64,000 nt of DNA from Variovorax paradoxus. Its GTDB lineage: Bacteria > Pseudomonadota > Gammaproteobacteria > Burkholderiales > Burkholderiaceae_C. The notes below the pieces were generated by a model that was not told the origin of the DNA, did no database searches, and saw only the letters and a list, made by a program, of their open reading frames with translations. The stretch spans positions 802,501-866,500 of the forward strand of contig CP063167.1 of NCBI GenBank assembly GCA_016806145.1, in the 5' to 3' direction. Both the position numbers and the translations under genes were made by a program. This document shows positions 1-9,822 of this stretch, piece by piece. Every line of letters begins with the position of its first letter. Position 1 is the stretch's first letter.

Positions 1-116
1 GGGCGAGCGGCTCTTCTACGAGCGAAGTAGAGACGGGTGCCAGCGAGAGTTGGGCGACGTGATCGCCGAAGCGATGAGGCGCTTGAGTAAAGAAGGCTGC
101 GCCAAGCGGATAGGCC

Positions 117-598
117 CTAGGTTGGCCTCCCATCGATCGCAGCGGGGTGGCCCCGTCCCGTACGGCTTCCAGAGCTGACGCCGGGCCGTTCAGCAGGGAG
201 GACTACACCGGCTTGCTTCCTTCCGCCTTGTCCCTCGTAACGCAGCAACTTCAGCTGTTGCAGGAAGCGCTCGCCGCCCTTGGCGGCGAAAGCAGTACTG
301 TCCACCATGAGAAAGTCCTGCATCGCGTCTAACTCATGGCCGTGCACCCTCCAGCCGTCGACGCGAGCGGTCTTGAGCGAGACCGCGCAGGGCAAGGAGA
401 CTCGGTCATCGAGCTGCGCCAACGGGCGCCGTAGAACATCAAGCGATCCATCGTAGGGCCTGGGACCTCGAACAGCACCTGCGCCGGCATCGCCGGAAGC
501 TTGCGAAACACTTCGAGGCTACTGCACAGCAGGCCGAAGCTCTTCGTATGCATGCTACGGGTGCCATGGCGGCTGTGGCCGAGCATCGTTTTAGACAT
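117..598 (-). pseudogene. possible frameshifted hypothetical gene
   Basis: Two minus-strand open frames abut near position 421. The first (from ATG at 598) has a protein-like stretch with the motif EVPGPTMDRLMFYGAR. The second continues in another frame with AQLDDRVSLPC and VDSTAFAAKGGERFLQQ. Read together they would give a soluble protein of about 150 residues with one frameshift. I recognise no family and the ribosome site is weak, so this may be a decayed gene or chance. The flanks 1-116 and 599-971 hold nothing I can support. Confidence 0.25.
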
Positions 599-971
599 CT
601 GATCATGGTCTCATGCAGTTCCGCGGTGACCTCGGCTTCGTCCTCCTACTCCGTTCTGACGTCCTCCGAGTACGGCACCGCATTGATGGGAAAGGTGTTC
701 ATCCGAAGGTGACTAGGTTGGTTCGGAAATGAATGGCTTTCAGGCTTGCTCGAAAGCAGGCCCTGATGGAGGTGTGCAATGCGTGCGAGGTCATGTCGTC
801 TGTGAACAGACTCCACCGAAGGTAGGCGCGCCGACAAGTACCAGCGGTTTCTGTGCATCCATGGCGTCGCGTCCGAGACGTCCCTTCGGAGCGGTGCGCA
901 ACCCGCCTACGAGACGTGCACTGGGGTCGGTTGAATTTATCGGTCCCCCCGAACCAACCAGGAGCTACTCC

Positions 972-1449
972 ATGACCACCAAACGTGCCGAATCCGATGC
1001 CTGCAGCCTTCTCGACACCGACCACAAGAATGTGAAGAAGATATTCACGGCGTATGAAGAACTCGCGGGATCGAAGGCCGCAAGCGCCACAGGCAAGAAG
1101 CGGGACCTCGCCCAGCAGATCTGCGCTGAACTCACAGTGCACACACAGATCGAGCTATCCCGCGTTGCGCGAAGCCTTGAAGGAGACCGACCTGCTCGAC
1201 GAGGCCTAGGACGAGCATGCAAGCGCCAAGGACCTGATCGCCCAGATCCAGAATGCCGCCGAGATCGACGACATGTTCGACGCCAAAGTCAAGGTTCTCG
1301 GCGAATACATCGATCACCACGTCAAGGAAGAGCGCAACGAAATGTTCATCAACGCACGAGCAGCCAAGGGCTTCGATTTGGTGACCGTGCGCGACCTCCT
1401 CGCGGCGCGCAAGGAAGAGCTGATGGCCGAGCTCACGGCCACTGCCTGA
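972..1449 (+). pseudogene. hemerythrin-like (HHE) protein, broken
   Basis: The ATG at 972 follows a good AGGAG site. The first frame gives a hemerythrin-like N-terminus with candidate di-iron ligands H18, H57 and E61 in the HTQIE segment. The frame is then lost: homologous coding resumes one base out of phase at about 1156 (YPALREALKETDLLDEA), consistent with a loss of roughly 11 bases. An amber codon follows at 1207-1209. Beyond it the second half is intact and ends at 1449, including YIDHHVKEERNEMF with the remaining His/Glu ligands. Proteins of this family bind a di-iron centre and are linked to oxygen or stress sensing. With a frameshift plus a stop, this copy should be non-functional. 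Region 1450-1979 after it holds no supported gene. Confidence 0.75.
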
Positions 1450-1979
1450 TTTTTGCTCCCCAAACCCAAGCCCGCTTGGAACGGGCATACTGCCGCCTCA
1501 GCGCACGATCTTCTCGGGAGTCAACGGAGTGCTGCGAACGTGCTTTCCGATGGCATGGAAGATTGCATTGCTGAGTTCGTCCGCCACGCGGATGATGCCG
1601 AGCACGAGCTCACCAACCTCGCTACCTCCGCTCCTGCGAATGCGGGGACGCTAACGGCTACGCCATCCTCAACGAGAAACGTGGCTGGCGAATGTTCTGA
1701 CTGATGAACGACAAGCAATCGTCGAGCGGTTAGCGTGCAAATTGCCCTTCCGCCGTCTGAATGCTTGCGATGGGAGTCTCGGCGAATGACCTGCATTCGC
1801 TTGAATCCGGACTACCTGCCGGCCATTTTTCTTTCGCCACGGCTATCGCGCCAGAGGCACAACATTTTCCTCAGAATCAAGCAGCCAGCTTATGGGCGCG
1901 TACGAAGCTAAGTGTCTACCGAATGCGTTCGGATCTTTGGCGACACTGCTGCGCTCTAGGCCCAGCGCGCGTTCGAGAC

Positions 1980-2645
1980 CTACGACTGACCCGAGTGATC
2001 GGACAAGTAGTTCGAGAGGATGCGCGCAGCGGCCCTCAGGTGGGCCATTTTCTCCTCAGCGATATCGTGTGAGATCACGTCGAAGTGGCATGCGGTCCCA
2101 ACTGCGCGGCCCTCGAGATCGAAGATGGGGATCCCGCAATAGGAAAGCATCACGCCCTGATACGGATGACCATTCAGCCGACGATCGCTGCTTGAATCGC
2201 CAGTCAGAAACGAGCCGTCGCGCAGCACGTACTGGCAAAAGCTGGAAGCGATCGGGACCTCGGCGAGAAATTCAGGAAGCGGCTCACCGTGCTTGTCGAC
2301 CAACGCCACATTTACCATCCGCCTGTCGCTGAGTCGGAAGACAGCCGTGTATCGATGCGGAACGGCTGCATTGAGCACAGCCAAGGCTGAGGAAATCCCC
2401 TCTTGCGTACACACCTCATCAAACAGCTGACCGAAGCTCGCGTAAGCAGTGAGCTCCTCTGCTTGCTGCTGAATCGCAAAGAGGCGCTCAACCTCGTTCT
2501 CCCAAACCGTACCCGCCTGAAGGAGCATCTTGTTGGCTGTCTCCGAGTCGGCATCCGAGAGGAACTTGTTGAGCATTGGATAGGGGCGCAGGGCGACTCC
2601 AGCCTTGCGCAGCCGCTGTTCCATCTCAAAGTGCGTGAGGCCCAT
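1980..2645 (-). CDS. GAF-domain sensor-type protein
   Basis: A protein of about 221 residues from the ATG at 2645; an earlier GTG at 2669 is possible. After a helical N-terminus, one GAF domain spans roughly residues 50-215. It includes the core segments YTAVFRLSDRRMVNVALVDK, SSFCQYVLRDG and the typical SYCGIPIFDLEGRAVGTACHFD strand-turn. GAF domains bind small ligands or serve as redox/light sensors. Here there is no attached kinase, cyclase or HTH output domain, so it would act as a stand-alone sensor or signalling partner. There is no obvious operon partner. The following 2646-3912 region (about 1.27 kb) has only weak, overlapping frames and I see no gene in it. Confidence 0.75.
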   Translation of the reverse strand: MGLTHFEMEQRLRKAGVALRPYPMLNKFLSDADSETANKMLLQAGTVWENEVERLFAIQQQAEELTAYASFGQLFDEVCTQEGISSALAVLNAAVPHRYTAVFRLSDRRMVNVALVDKHGEPLPEFLAEVPIASSFCQYVLRDGSFLTGDSSSDRRLNGHPYQGVMLSYCGIPIFDLEGRAVGTACHFDVISHDIAEEKMAHLRAAARILSNYLSDHSGQS

Positions 2646-3912
2646 AAGTCGATTGTGACGAAGTCGCACACTGTATCCCTATCGATGGCCGGACGTTGTA
2701 GGAGGCGGTTTCGACATGCGGCAGCCCCCGCCCGTCGGCACACAACGGCCAGCACCCCTCTCGAACTACATGGCTGACGCTCACGCCGTGTAGTCCGAAC
2801 GTCTTACACCACACCGCCCAAGGCGGCGTCGCTTCATGCAGCGGACCTCCACGCGCAGCCTCCGCCGGAACTGGCAATCTGGATACACGCCTCTGGCGCA
2901 AACGCGGATCTTGCCGGCGGTGTCGTCGGTGACGGCACCACAGCTACGTACATGTGAACGGCGCCTTCAGCGCGCGGAATGCACGGGTCCGCATCGAACA
3001 AGAGTCCCGGCAATTGCGCTCCTTGGATTTTGACGATGGCACTGGTCCTGCATAAGAGCCTTGTGCGGTGCGTCGTAGGTTGGAAGGGGCGACATACCAC
3101 TGGCTTCTTCGATTCACCCCCCCCATTGCCCCCCGCCTGGGGAGTTCCGCCGACCATTGCGTCGGCTGAGCCGCGCGAGCCTAAAGGGGCTCACGGTTGC
3201 AGCCTGTATCAGACACCTCTCTCTATTCGCTCGGGTCGAACACATCTCGCTGGGAACAGACGCTAGTGGCGCGTCGTTTCGCTATACGCAGATATGCCCC
3301 CGCACCGAGCGTGCTAGATCGATTGAGACTTTCGAGCGCTTAACAAGCACTTGGATTCCGCTTGAGCTGCCGGCACTTCCGTATACGCCGATGGAAATGC
3401 GTCAGCGTGAGCCGGTTGCTAGGTTGCAGTTAACAGAACGGTTGGCTCCCTACTCCTCGATCCTGCCCACGATGCACAGCCCGAGTCCGACACTGCACGC
3501 CACGCCGCTAGCGGCCGCAGGACGCTTGACGATGGGCTCGGTCTGCTATTTCGCCTCCGCCACCGGTTTCTCTCTCGCGTCTGAGGCATAGCGAATACAG
3601 CTTCGGCTGCCGATGCCTGGCAATGCTTCGCTCGAGTCTTACCAGCCGGGCCGCGTCACTAGCGACAAGAATGGAAGCCAGCAGCATCTTCAGTACCAAT
3701 GACGCGAGCCGAAGTTCTGGACCTTTCGAGCCGGATTCCTTGGCCAACTGGTGACTTACCTGGTCCGGCGATCCTGAAAGGTCTCGCCTGCATCCGTCCA
3801 ACCTAGACCGGTGACCGGAGGAGCCTGGCTTACACAACCACGCGACGACCGCCGACGCTATCGGTGATGCCGAGGCCTAACCTTCCGCGCCTCACTTCAT
3901 AGAGAGAGGATC

Positions 3913-4152
3913 ATGAGCACACCGGACTTCTATGCCCAATTCTTTCGCGACGGCTGGGAGGTGCGTTGCGCAGTTACTCGCGCCGCGCCTAACGGTAACC
4001 TGGCCGGTCGAGCGGAGATTCTTCGAGGCGATCACGTCAAGTCCACTATCAATTCCGCTGGCGTTTACAAGAGCCGGCTCCAGCTTGCCGAAGCCCTCAA
4101 AAAAGATGCGTTTAGGTGGATATCCGGTCAGGAGCGCGACCTCAATGCTTGA
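3913..4152 (+). CDS. small hypothetical protein
   Basis: 79 residues, soluble and charged, starting at an ATG behind a strong purine-rich site (AGAGAGAGGATC). It has no signal peptide, membrane segment or recognised motif. It lies 57 bp upstream of the ankyrin-repeat gene on the same strand, so the two are probably co-transcribed. Function unknown. The good ribosome site and compact composition support a real gene. Confidence 0.55.
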   Translation: MSTPDFYAQFFRDGWEVRCAVTRAAPNGNLAGRAEILRGDHVKSTINSAGVYKSRLQLAEALKKDAFRWISGQERDLNA

Positions 4153-4209
4153 ACCGCCTCACAAGCGCATCTGTCCTGTCTCACGCTTTCACAAGGGAGC
4201 CCGTGCCTC

Positions 4210-4737
4210 ATGAGCAAGTCAGAAGCAAACACATCGTCGACCGACTCCGAATTCTTAGAATTTGCGCAACAGGTCTTTCAGCTGGCACGCACCGGCGATG
4301 CTCAAACGTTAGAGCGTCTGCTGCAGAACGGGCTTCCCCCCAACATGAGCAATCACAACGGCGATACCCTTCTGATGCTGGCCGCGTATCATGGCCACGC
4401 CGAAGCTACCAGTGCGTTGCTGGGGGCCGGCGCCGACCCAGATAGATTCAACGATAAGGGCCAGACGCCACTTGCGGGAGTAGCATTCAAAGGCTTTCAG
4501 CCAATCGTGGAACTGCTGCTGAAGTACGAGGCTCAGCCGAGCTTCGCACCGCCGGGGGGCAAAACGCCGCTCATGTTCGCTGCCATGTTCAACCGGCTCG
4601 ACATTCTGAAGGTACTGCTAAAGCACGGCGCCGACATCAACGCTCGGAGCACAGAAGGCTTGTCAGCACTGGACCTCGCGCGAAGCATGCGGGCGCCCGA
4701 CACGGTGGCCTTCTTGGAAGCGCAGACAGTCTCATGA
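4210..4737 (+). CDS. ankyrin-repeat protein
   Basis: 175 residues made almost entirely of ankyrin repeats. A divergent first unit lies at about 17-46, followed by GDTLLMLAAYHGHAEATSALL (about 50-80), QTPLAGVAFKGFQPIVELLL (83-115), KTPLMFAAMFNRLDILKVLL (117-147) and a C-terminal cap (150-172). There is no signal peptide, so it is cytoplasmic. Ankyrin repeats mediate protein-protein binding. Short proteins of this type in proteobacteria are often found near catalase or stress genes, but no such partner is next to it here. The partner is therefore unknown. Region 4738-5079 downstream holds nothing I can support. Confidence 0.88.
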   Translation: MSKSEANTSSTDSEFLEFAQQVFQLARTGDAQTLERLLQNGLPPNMSNHNGDTLLMLAAYHGHAEATSALLGAGADPDRFNDKGQTPLAGVAFKGFQPIVELLLKYEAQPSFAPPGGKTPLMFAAMFNRLDILKVLLKHGADINARSTEGLSALDLARSMRAPDTVAFLEAQTVS

Positions 4738-5079
4738 GATCGCTGCTGCCTTAAGCAGCGGGCCGCGGGGTGATTTCGCAAGGCCCATGAGAGCAGACTT
4801 CGCCGTCGTTAGGCCTTGCCTGTCGGTCAAATCCAAATTTTCCTACGTCGCACTCAACGCCGATGTCCGACAACCGAGGTGTTCTGGAAGCTAGGAGACT
4901 TCTATGCTTGAAGATCCGAAGAAGGTCGGGCTCGACAGGGAACTGATTTCCTTGAGAGAACCCTACCAACTGAGGCCCCGGACCGGAGTGGGTAGTTGCA
5001 GCGAAACGCCATTGCAGGTCGCGTTGAAGGCGGAGGGGAATTCAGCTGAAGAGGTTCGTGAGCGCTCAAAGGGGCGGAC

Positions 5080-5394
5080 ATGACCCACCTTCGGCGCATT
5101 TCGGTCCATGTTGACGAGCCGGATCCCGGGACTTTTTACTGGGTGCTGATGGAGGAAGGCGACGACGCGTCGCAGTGGGTCGAACACTCTTCTAGCCCTC
5201 ATCCATACAAGCGCTGGCGCCAAGCCCTGACGGATGGCTGTCTGGCGCTGATGGCGATAGCGGAAGATGACCGACACGGCCCCAGGACCAGTGCCGAGGA
5301 CGAGGACGCGTCGCCGGTTGGCACCCCTGTTCCCCAGCCCTCCATGAGGCCCGGGCAGCCGCCGGGTGAACACCTGCGCGACGTAGGTGACTGA
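5080..5394 (+). CDS. hypothetical protein
   Basis: 104 residues, starting at an ATG preceded by AAAGGGG. The N-terminal 75 residues look like a compact folded domain (THLRRISVHVDEPDPGTFYW, then VLMEEGD and a tryptophan-rich stretch). The C-terminal 30 residues are acidic and proline-rich, probably disordered. No catalytic motif or export signal is visible. Family unknown. Region 5395-6145 downstream (about 750 bp) carries only weak frames and I support no gene there. Confidence 0.55.
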   Translation: MTHLRRISVHVDEPDPGTFYWVLMEEGDDASQWVEHSSSPHPYKRWRQALTDGCLALMAIAEDDRHGPRTSAEDEDASPVGTPVPQPSMRPGQPPGEHLRDVGD

Positions 5395-6145
5395 GAGCTC
5401 TTCCATCAGCTCTGCAAAAGTCGCGGTAATCAGCGCCGCCGCTCGCCCTCCTCCCGCACATCGGCGGCGCACATTGGCGACTATCCATTATTTGATAGGT
5501 TGCGAAGCTCTATCAAGCAGGGCGGCCAGTTCGGTCCTAGCGCTCTTTCCTTGGCCAAGCATTCAGCTCTCCACCTCGTGGCGACACGCCGGGCAAGGTG
5601 CCACCCGGACGGAACGTTTCACGCGGCTGGGAACTCCGGTGTAAACAGCCATGACAACCCACGGGAGATCTTGCAAGAGCTCCGGCCGGCCCAAGGAATC
5701 CCAAGCCCTTTCGCACAGGAAAAATGGCCGGAATTCCACGTCATCGCTCGATGGGATGCAATGATGACCCTGCGCAGCAATATGGTCTTCATTAAACGTC
5801 CGGCTTGTTGGGAGTAGCGTTCCCGACGACGTCGATCGGGCTCGACGGCTCCGAAGATACGACCGAACGCGAGTGGAAAGATGAAGCCACGTAAGAGCAG
5901 GCTATCGACCGCTGCGCGGGCGAACTCATAGTCTGCGCGATCGCGGTCACGATGTTAACTTGGGGCTTTGTATTCCGGCCGTGGCCGTCATTGCGCAACC
6001 TTGGAGGCAGCGTCGACCGCCGCTCCGAGCACGATAGCTGGAGACCGAAGCGGCAAGGAAAGCTGCATGCTCGATCTTCCCGACATTCACGCCTTCATGT
6101 CGGTTGAAAATTCTGCCGAGCAGCAGACCCTCGCTGAGTTTCCGC

Positions 6146-6433
6146 TCAGGCCTGCAAACTGCTCTGGGCGAGCTTGGCCGCTTTTCCGATTTTTGCAACG
6201 TCCGATTTTGATCCTTCCTCCTGGAGCATCAGGATCCCTGGTGTCGTCAGCCCAAAGATCTTCGCAAATCCAGCTTCTCGGTACGTGCGTCGAATATGCC
6301 TGGGGGTCGATATCTCGGCATCGATGAGCTCAAGATAGGCCAGCTTGGACACGAGCTGCAACTGTGCTTCATCTGTGATGGTTGCCGGGAATGAGACCGT
6401 ACTCAGGATACGAAGGAAGTCGAGAGGCGTCAT
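6146..6433 (-). CDS. small hypothetical protein, paralogue of the 7.5-kb gene
   Basis: 95 residues. The N-terminal half shares a spaced pattern with the protein at 7520-7735: DFLR, then FP, D-x-A, and ELI-x-A. The C-terminal part (FAKIFGLTTPGILML) also resembles the end of the other protein. No membrane segment or known motif is seen. The two look like members of one uncharacterised small family, separated here by an exported small protein. The start is the first ATG of the frame and has only a weak ribosome site. Confidence 0.5.
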   Translation of the reverse strand: MTPLDFLRILSTVSFPATITDEAQLQLVSKLAYLELIDAEISTPRHIRRTYREAGFAKIFGLTTPGILMLQEEGSKSDVAKIGKAAKLAQSSLQA

Positions 6434-6521
6434 TTTAAGAATGCGCGAAATGTGCGGTTTCGGCGTCCCCGTCGAAATTTTCTCCCTTTTGGAAAGGGAG
6501 TGGGAGCCGGCTCATTCGCAG

Positions 6522-6791
6522 TTAACGTGTTCCGGTCGTGCCGGTGGTGCCTGTGCCTGGAACTAGACCAAAGCCGCCGCCGGAGTTGCCACTGCTGCCG
6601 CTAATCGCCGCGGCGAACATGGCAATACCCGCTCCGGCAGCAAGCCACTGCTCTGACGTCAATCCGCCCTGCGCATTGGCAGTAGCAACGTTGCCTCCGG
6701 CCGGGCCAGGCGTAGTCGGAGGTGCCAGGTTCTGCGCGAGTGCTGCAGACATTGCGAACGCGCACCAGGCCGTGGCGGAAATGAGCTTCAT
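6522..6791 (-). CDS. small exported glycine-rich protein
   Basis: I choose the ATG at 6791, giving 89 residues, because it begins a clear signal peptide (MKLISATAWCAFAMSAALAQ) with an Ala-x-Ala-type cleavage region. An upstream in-frame start at 6833 would bury it. After cleavage, a proline/glycine/alanine linker leads to one hydrophobic segment (WLAAGAGIAMFAAAISG) and a Ser/Gly/Thr-rich tail ending in TGTTGTR. The layout resembles small YjbE-type secreted proteins seen near polysaccharide loci, but that similarity is weak. Likely periplasmic or membrane-attached. Confidence 0.55.
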   Translation of the reverse strand: MKLISATAWCAFAMSAALAQNLAPPTTPGPAGGNVATANAQGGLTSEQWLAAGAGIAMFAAAISGSSGNSGGGFGLVPGTGTTGTTGTR

Positions 6792-7001
6792 GTACTTCAC
6801 GGGGACCTCACAGAGAGTCACGTCAATGGACACGCCGCCAAGGTTGGACAGGCGCAGCGTTCATGGTGCTCTTCACCCATCGAAGTGTCTCCACCGTATT
6901 CTGTGGTTGCCGTCAGAAGACTTCGCCTTTTCAGCAAGGGTTTTCCCTGAAAGCACGATGAAGCCCACCGGGAAGCGCTAGCGCACCACGTCACCAGGTT
7001 G

Positions 7002-7292
7002 CTAGGACGACAATGTGTTCCCACCAAGCCACGCTGGGTCGCCTGGGCGGCTTTCGCGTTCGCTGATGAGTTCCTTTTCGGAAGCGAACAGCCCTCCGAG
7101 CCATCGAGCCGAGATCGCTCTCCAGGTTTCGCTCGCGATTTCCAGCCAGATGCCAAGCAGGTCATCGATCGCTGACTTGAAGGCTTGGTCCGGCCCGACA
7201 TTTTCCCCAGTGAAGGCAAGGACTGATGCGCTGCGCAAATGCCACGGCTGGACGAGCAGTGACTGCCTACGAGGAACTGCCGCGGTGGGCAA
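7002..7292 (-). CDS. doubtful hypothetical protein
   Basis: An open frame of 96 codons beginning with TTG. The central part (DQAFKSAIDDLLGIWLEIASETWRAI region) has amphipathic helices that look protein-like, but there is no clear ribosome site and no recognised family. Region 7293-7519 next to it shows nothing further. Confidence 0.25.
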   Translation of the reverse strand: MPTAAVPRRQSLLVQPWHLRSASVLAFTGENVGPDQAFKSAIDDLLGIWLEIASETWRAISARWLGGLFASEKELISERESRPGDPAWLGGNTLSS

Positions 7293-7519
7293 GTCGATGG
7301 ACCTGCCGTCTGAAATCAGCCATCTCGATCACCGCCCGTCCAGCCCAGTTCGATTTTTGACTGCCGAAACGAGCCCCTTCCCCGCATCGTTCGGCGAAAA
7401 AGGGGGCGATAGAGCGCCATTGGCATTCGCTGCATAGGCGGTAGCACTGAAAAATGAAAGACCAACTACAAGGCGTTCGGCCCGCGGTCTCGATTCACGC
7501 GCAAGCACCTATGGCAATG

Positions 7520-7735
7520 CTATCTTGCCCTGCTTTTGGATATCGCGGCCCTTCCCTGCGCCGTGATCCGGAGGACGATGGCCCTTGCGTCAGTCAACGG
7601 AGCGTTGACGACGGGTAGTTGAGCTTCGATCAGTTCTGCAGCCTCAAGGACAATCGCATTTCGAATGTCGGCTACATCATGAAGTTCAAGCGGAAACTCA
7701 GCATCTTTGATGCGCCGCAAAAAATCCATTGGCAT
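7520..7735 (-). CDS. small hypothetical protein, paralogue of the 6.1-kb gene
   Basis: 71 residues starting at the ATG at 7735, which follows a strong GGGAGG site; a second Met codon lies two codons on. The N-terminus (MDFLRRIKDAEFPLELHD) and the AELIEAQ block align with the protein at 6146-6433. The C-terminus (DARAIVLRITAQGRAAI) has the look of a short winged-helix end, a resemblance too weak for a functional call. Region 7736-8334 contains no supported gene. Confidence 0.55.
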   Translation of the reverse strand: MPMDFLRRIKDAEFPLELHDVADIRNAIVLEAAELIEAQLPVVNAPLTDARAIVLRITAQGRAAISKSRAR

Positions 7736-8334
7736 GCCACCCCTCCCAAAGGGCGAAAAACTGGTGAGCTTGGCGAGTTCTGCACATGATTGTATCTATG
7801 CCCTCGCTCGACCTATCAATGACCGACAAGCTTTCGGCCGGTCGCAAAGCGCACGGTAACGCCTACCCAAGGAAATTCGTGGTAAAGCTAGCGCAGCATG
7901 TGCGATACATCGGCTTTCGACGACCTGATGGAGTGGCCTGGCTTCGATCGACTGTACGAGCTCGAGGCAATCCTTGTGCCCGCCAATGCAGCGGAAAAAT
8001 CGCAGTGCTGCGCCGTCGTCGTCGGCAAGTCTGGGGGCTCGTGGCCTAAAGGCCGCGGTCCCTGGCTGAAGAAAAACACCCGATGTGCTGGCGTTGGGCG
8101 CGCTGTGGTGCCCGCACGCTGTCGGCCCGCAGTGCCTGTCTGACCAGACGCCCAGAGCTAGTAGCCGACTTCAGCAGGAACTGAAATCCACGAGTGTCCG
8201 AGTCGGAAGCGGTCGACCCCAATCACGACTGCGCCGGCGGTATCAGGATCGCCCGACGCAAGTCGCGATCCGCTCAGCATACTCATTTGGGACCTCGCTC
8301 TGCAAAATCCCAATCAGGCAATGAAGACGGGATT

Positions 8335-8366
8335 GGCCGGACGCCGCGCGATGACTGCGTCCGGCC
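8335..8366 (-). terminator. strong hairpin downstream of the hsp20 pair
   Basis: A perfect 10-bp stem (GGCCGGACGC at 8335-8344 pairing with 8357-8366) with a 12-base loop lies 21 bp beyond the stop codon of the second hsp20 gene. It is well placed to end that transcript. There is no clear U-run after it on the minus strand, so it may be a weak terminator or an mRNA 3'-end stabiliser. Confidence 0.4.
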
Positions 8367-8387
8367 ATAAGCCAAGTGGGTCGCCAG

Positions 8388-8798
8388 TTATGCGATCTGC
8401 ACTTCAATGCGCCGCGGCTGCGCATGCTCGGCTTTTGGAATGCAAAGTTTCAGCACGCCCTGCGCCAGTTCCGCCGACACCTTTTCGGTGTCCAATTCCT
8501 TGCTGAGCGTGAACACGCGCCGGAACCTTGCCAGGCCCACTTCGGTGTGATGGGAAGTCAACCCATCAGGAACAGTGAGATCGCTCTCGGCCTCGATGGT
8601 CAAGGTGTCTGATTCGACTTGCAGCGTTAACTTGTCACGGCTCACCCCTGGCAGGTCGGCATAGAGCGTGATGCCGTTGGCGTCCTCGACCACGTCCACA
8701 GGCGGCGTCAACGCCGCGTCGCTGTAACGCGAACGATCCTGCGAGGCAGTGCCGCTACGAGGAGAGTTGCTGGTGGTAGTGTGAACATCGTTGCGCAT
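8388..8798 (-). CDS. small heat-shock protein, Hsp20 family (second of pair)
   Basis: 136 residues, within the usual Hsp20 size range. A short variable N-terminus is followed by the alpha-crystallin domain from about residue 35 (TPPVDVVEDANGITLYADLPG). It includes the conserved A-x-x-x-x-G-V-L block (SAELAQGVLKLCIPK) and a C-terminal IxI-like motif (RRIEVQIA). These ATP-independent chaperones hold unfolding proteins as oligomers in the cytoplasm. The ATG has an AAGGAG site 8 bases upstream. It lies 36 bp downstream of the other hsp20 gene on the same strand, so the two form an operon. Confidence 0.93.
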   Translation of the reverse strand: MRNDVHTTTSNSPRSGTASQDRSRYSDAALTPPVDVVEDANGITLYADLPGVSRDKLTLQVESDTLTIEAESDLTVPDGLTSHHTEVGLARFRRVFTLSKELDTEKVSAELAQGVLKLCIPKAEHAQPRRIEVQIA

Positions 8799-8834
8799 GG
8801 CGTTTACTCCTTTCTAAGTTGGCAACGTCTGGGG

Positions 8835-9272
8835 TCACTGGATAGTGATGCGGCGCGGCTGCGCAGAAGCCCGACGCTGGACAGTGATGTGCAGCACGCC
8901 GTCACGCAATTTCGCGTCCACTGCCTCTGGATCAGCGTCATCGGGCAACGTCAGCACCCGGCGGAAGCGCCCCTCGAAGCGTTCATTGATGTGCACGGCC
9001 ACCTTGGCTTGGGCATCTGGCAGCGGACTCTTGCGCTCACCGGCGATAGTCAGCAGACCGCGCTCAAGATTGACCTCGAGCGTGGCCGGATCGACGCCTG
9101 CTGCGAAGGCATAGATCTCGATCGTCTTGGACGTGCCGCCGACGTTTAAGGCGGGGAACCCGTTGCGGGCAAAGCCGCGAATGCTGGGCGATAGATCGAA
9201 GGCCTGCTGCACATCGCGCTGCAGGCGATCCATCTCCGCGAAAACGTCGCGAGGGAACAGGGATCGGTACAT
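8835..9272 (-). CDS. small heat-shock protein, Hsp20 family (first of pair)
   Basis: 145 residues from the ATG at 9272, chosen because GGAGG sits just upstream; an in-frame start at 9287 overlaps that site. The N-terminus (MYRSLFPRDVFAEMDRLQRDV) is typical of class-A-like bacterial Hsp20. The alpha-crystallin domain runs from about residue 40 and ends with DGVLHITV and the IxI-like RRITIQ. It heads the two-gene hsp20 operon. Paired Hsp20s often co-assemble; that is known for the family and not shown here. Confidence 0.93.
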   Translation of the reverse strand: MYRSLFPRDVFAEMDRLQRDVQQAFDLSPSIRGFARNGFPALNVGGTSKTIEIYAFAAGVDPATLEVNLERGLLTIAGERKSPLPDAQAKVAVHINERFEGRFRRVLTLPDDADPEAVDAKLRDGVLHITVQRRASAQPRRITIQ

Positions 9273-9338
9273 GGCGAAAACCTCCATTCAAAGCGTTGAA
9301 CAGAGCGCCGGAGGCGTCTCCAGCGCTTCCGACAAGTG

Positions 9339-9369
9339 ACATAGCGATTCAGCGAAAAGATTCAAGAGA
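9339..9369 (-). promoter_or_regulatory. sigma-32-like promoter for the hsp20 operon
   Basis: On the minus strand, CTTGAA (9361-9366) is followed after 14 bases by CGCTATGT, a fair match to the heat-shock sigma pattern CTTGAA / CCCATNT. It lies about 70 bp before the hsp20 start codon. The -10 half is imperfect. The rest of 9370-9892 has no gene I can support. Confidence 0.4.
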
Positions 9370-9822
9370 TAAAAAAAACTATCCCGAGCCTGGGCGCGAT
9401 TGCTACCCCAAGGATAGACGGCACGATCGGTAACTTCATTGCCACAAGCAGCCGGCGCGCCGCGTAAGTGCACCGGATGGCAATCGAGGCTTCTGGTTTC
9501 TGCTGGGTCAATGCGGACCTACGCGGCCGCCTTTGTATCGATACCGCTACACAGCGGTTGCTGAGCCCTCCAGATCTTCCTCGCGCGGTCCGATTGCAGG
9601 GTCTTGAGACGGCCCCTTTGTTTTACCAGACCGGAGTCCACTGCGGCGCCGTTGGTCCTCTCGGCTTGAAGCTCCTCGTCAATGGCAGACCACTGACCGC
9701 CAGGGTTAAGTTCCACCAAGCGTCAGCGATAAGTCTTGTCGACTGACTGGAATAGCGGGACGGTGAGGGAGCGAAGCGTTTGCATGCACGCAGCTTCATG
9801 GCTGCGTCCGCCTGCAAAGCGA

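Noticed and set aside
7898..8143. Plus-strand frame beginning MCDTSAFDDLMEWPGFDRLY
   Set aside because: The opening looks protein-like but there is no ribosome site and the second half is low-complexity; not enough to call a gene.
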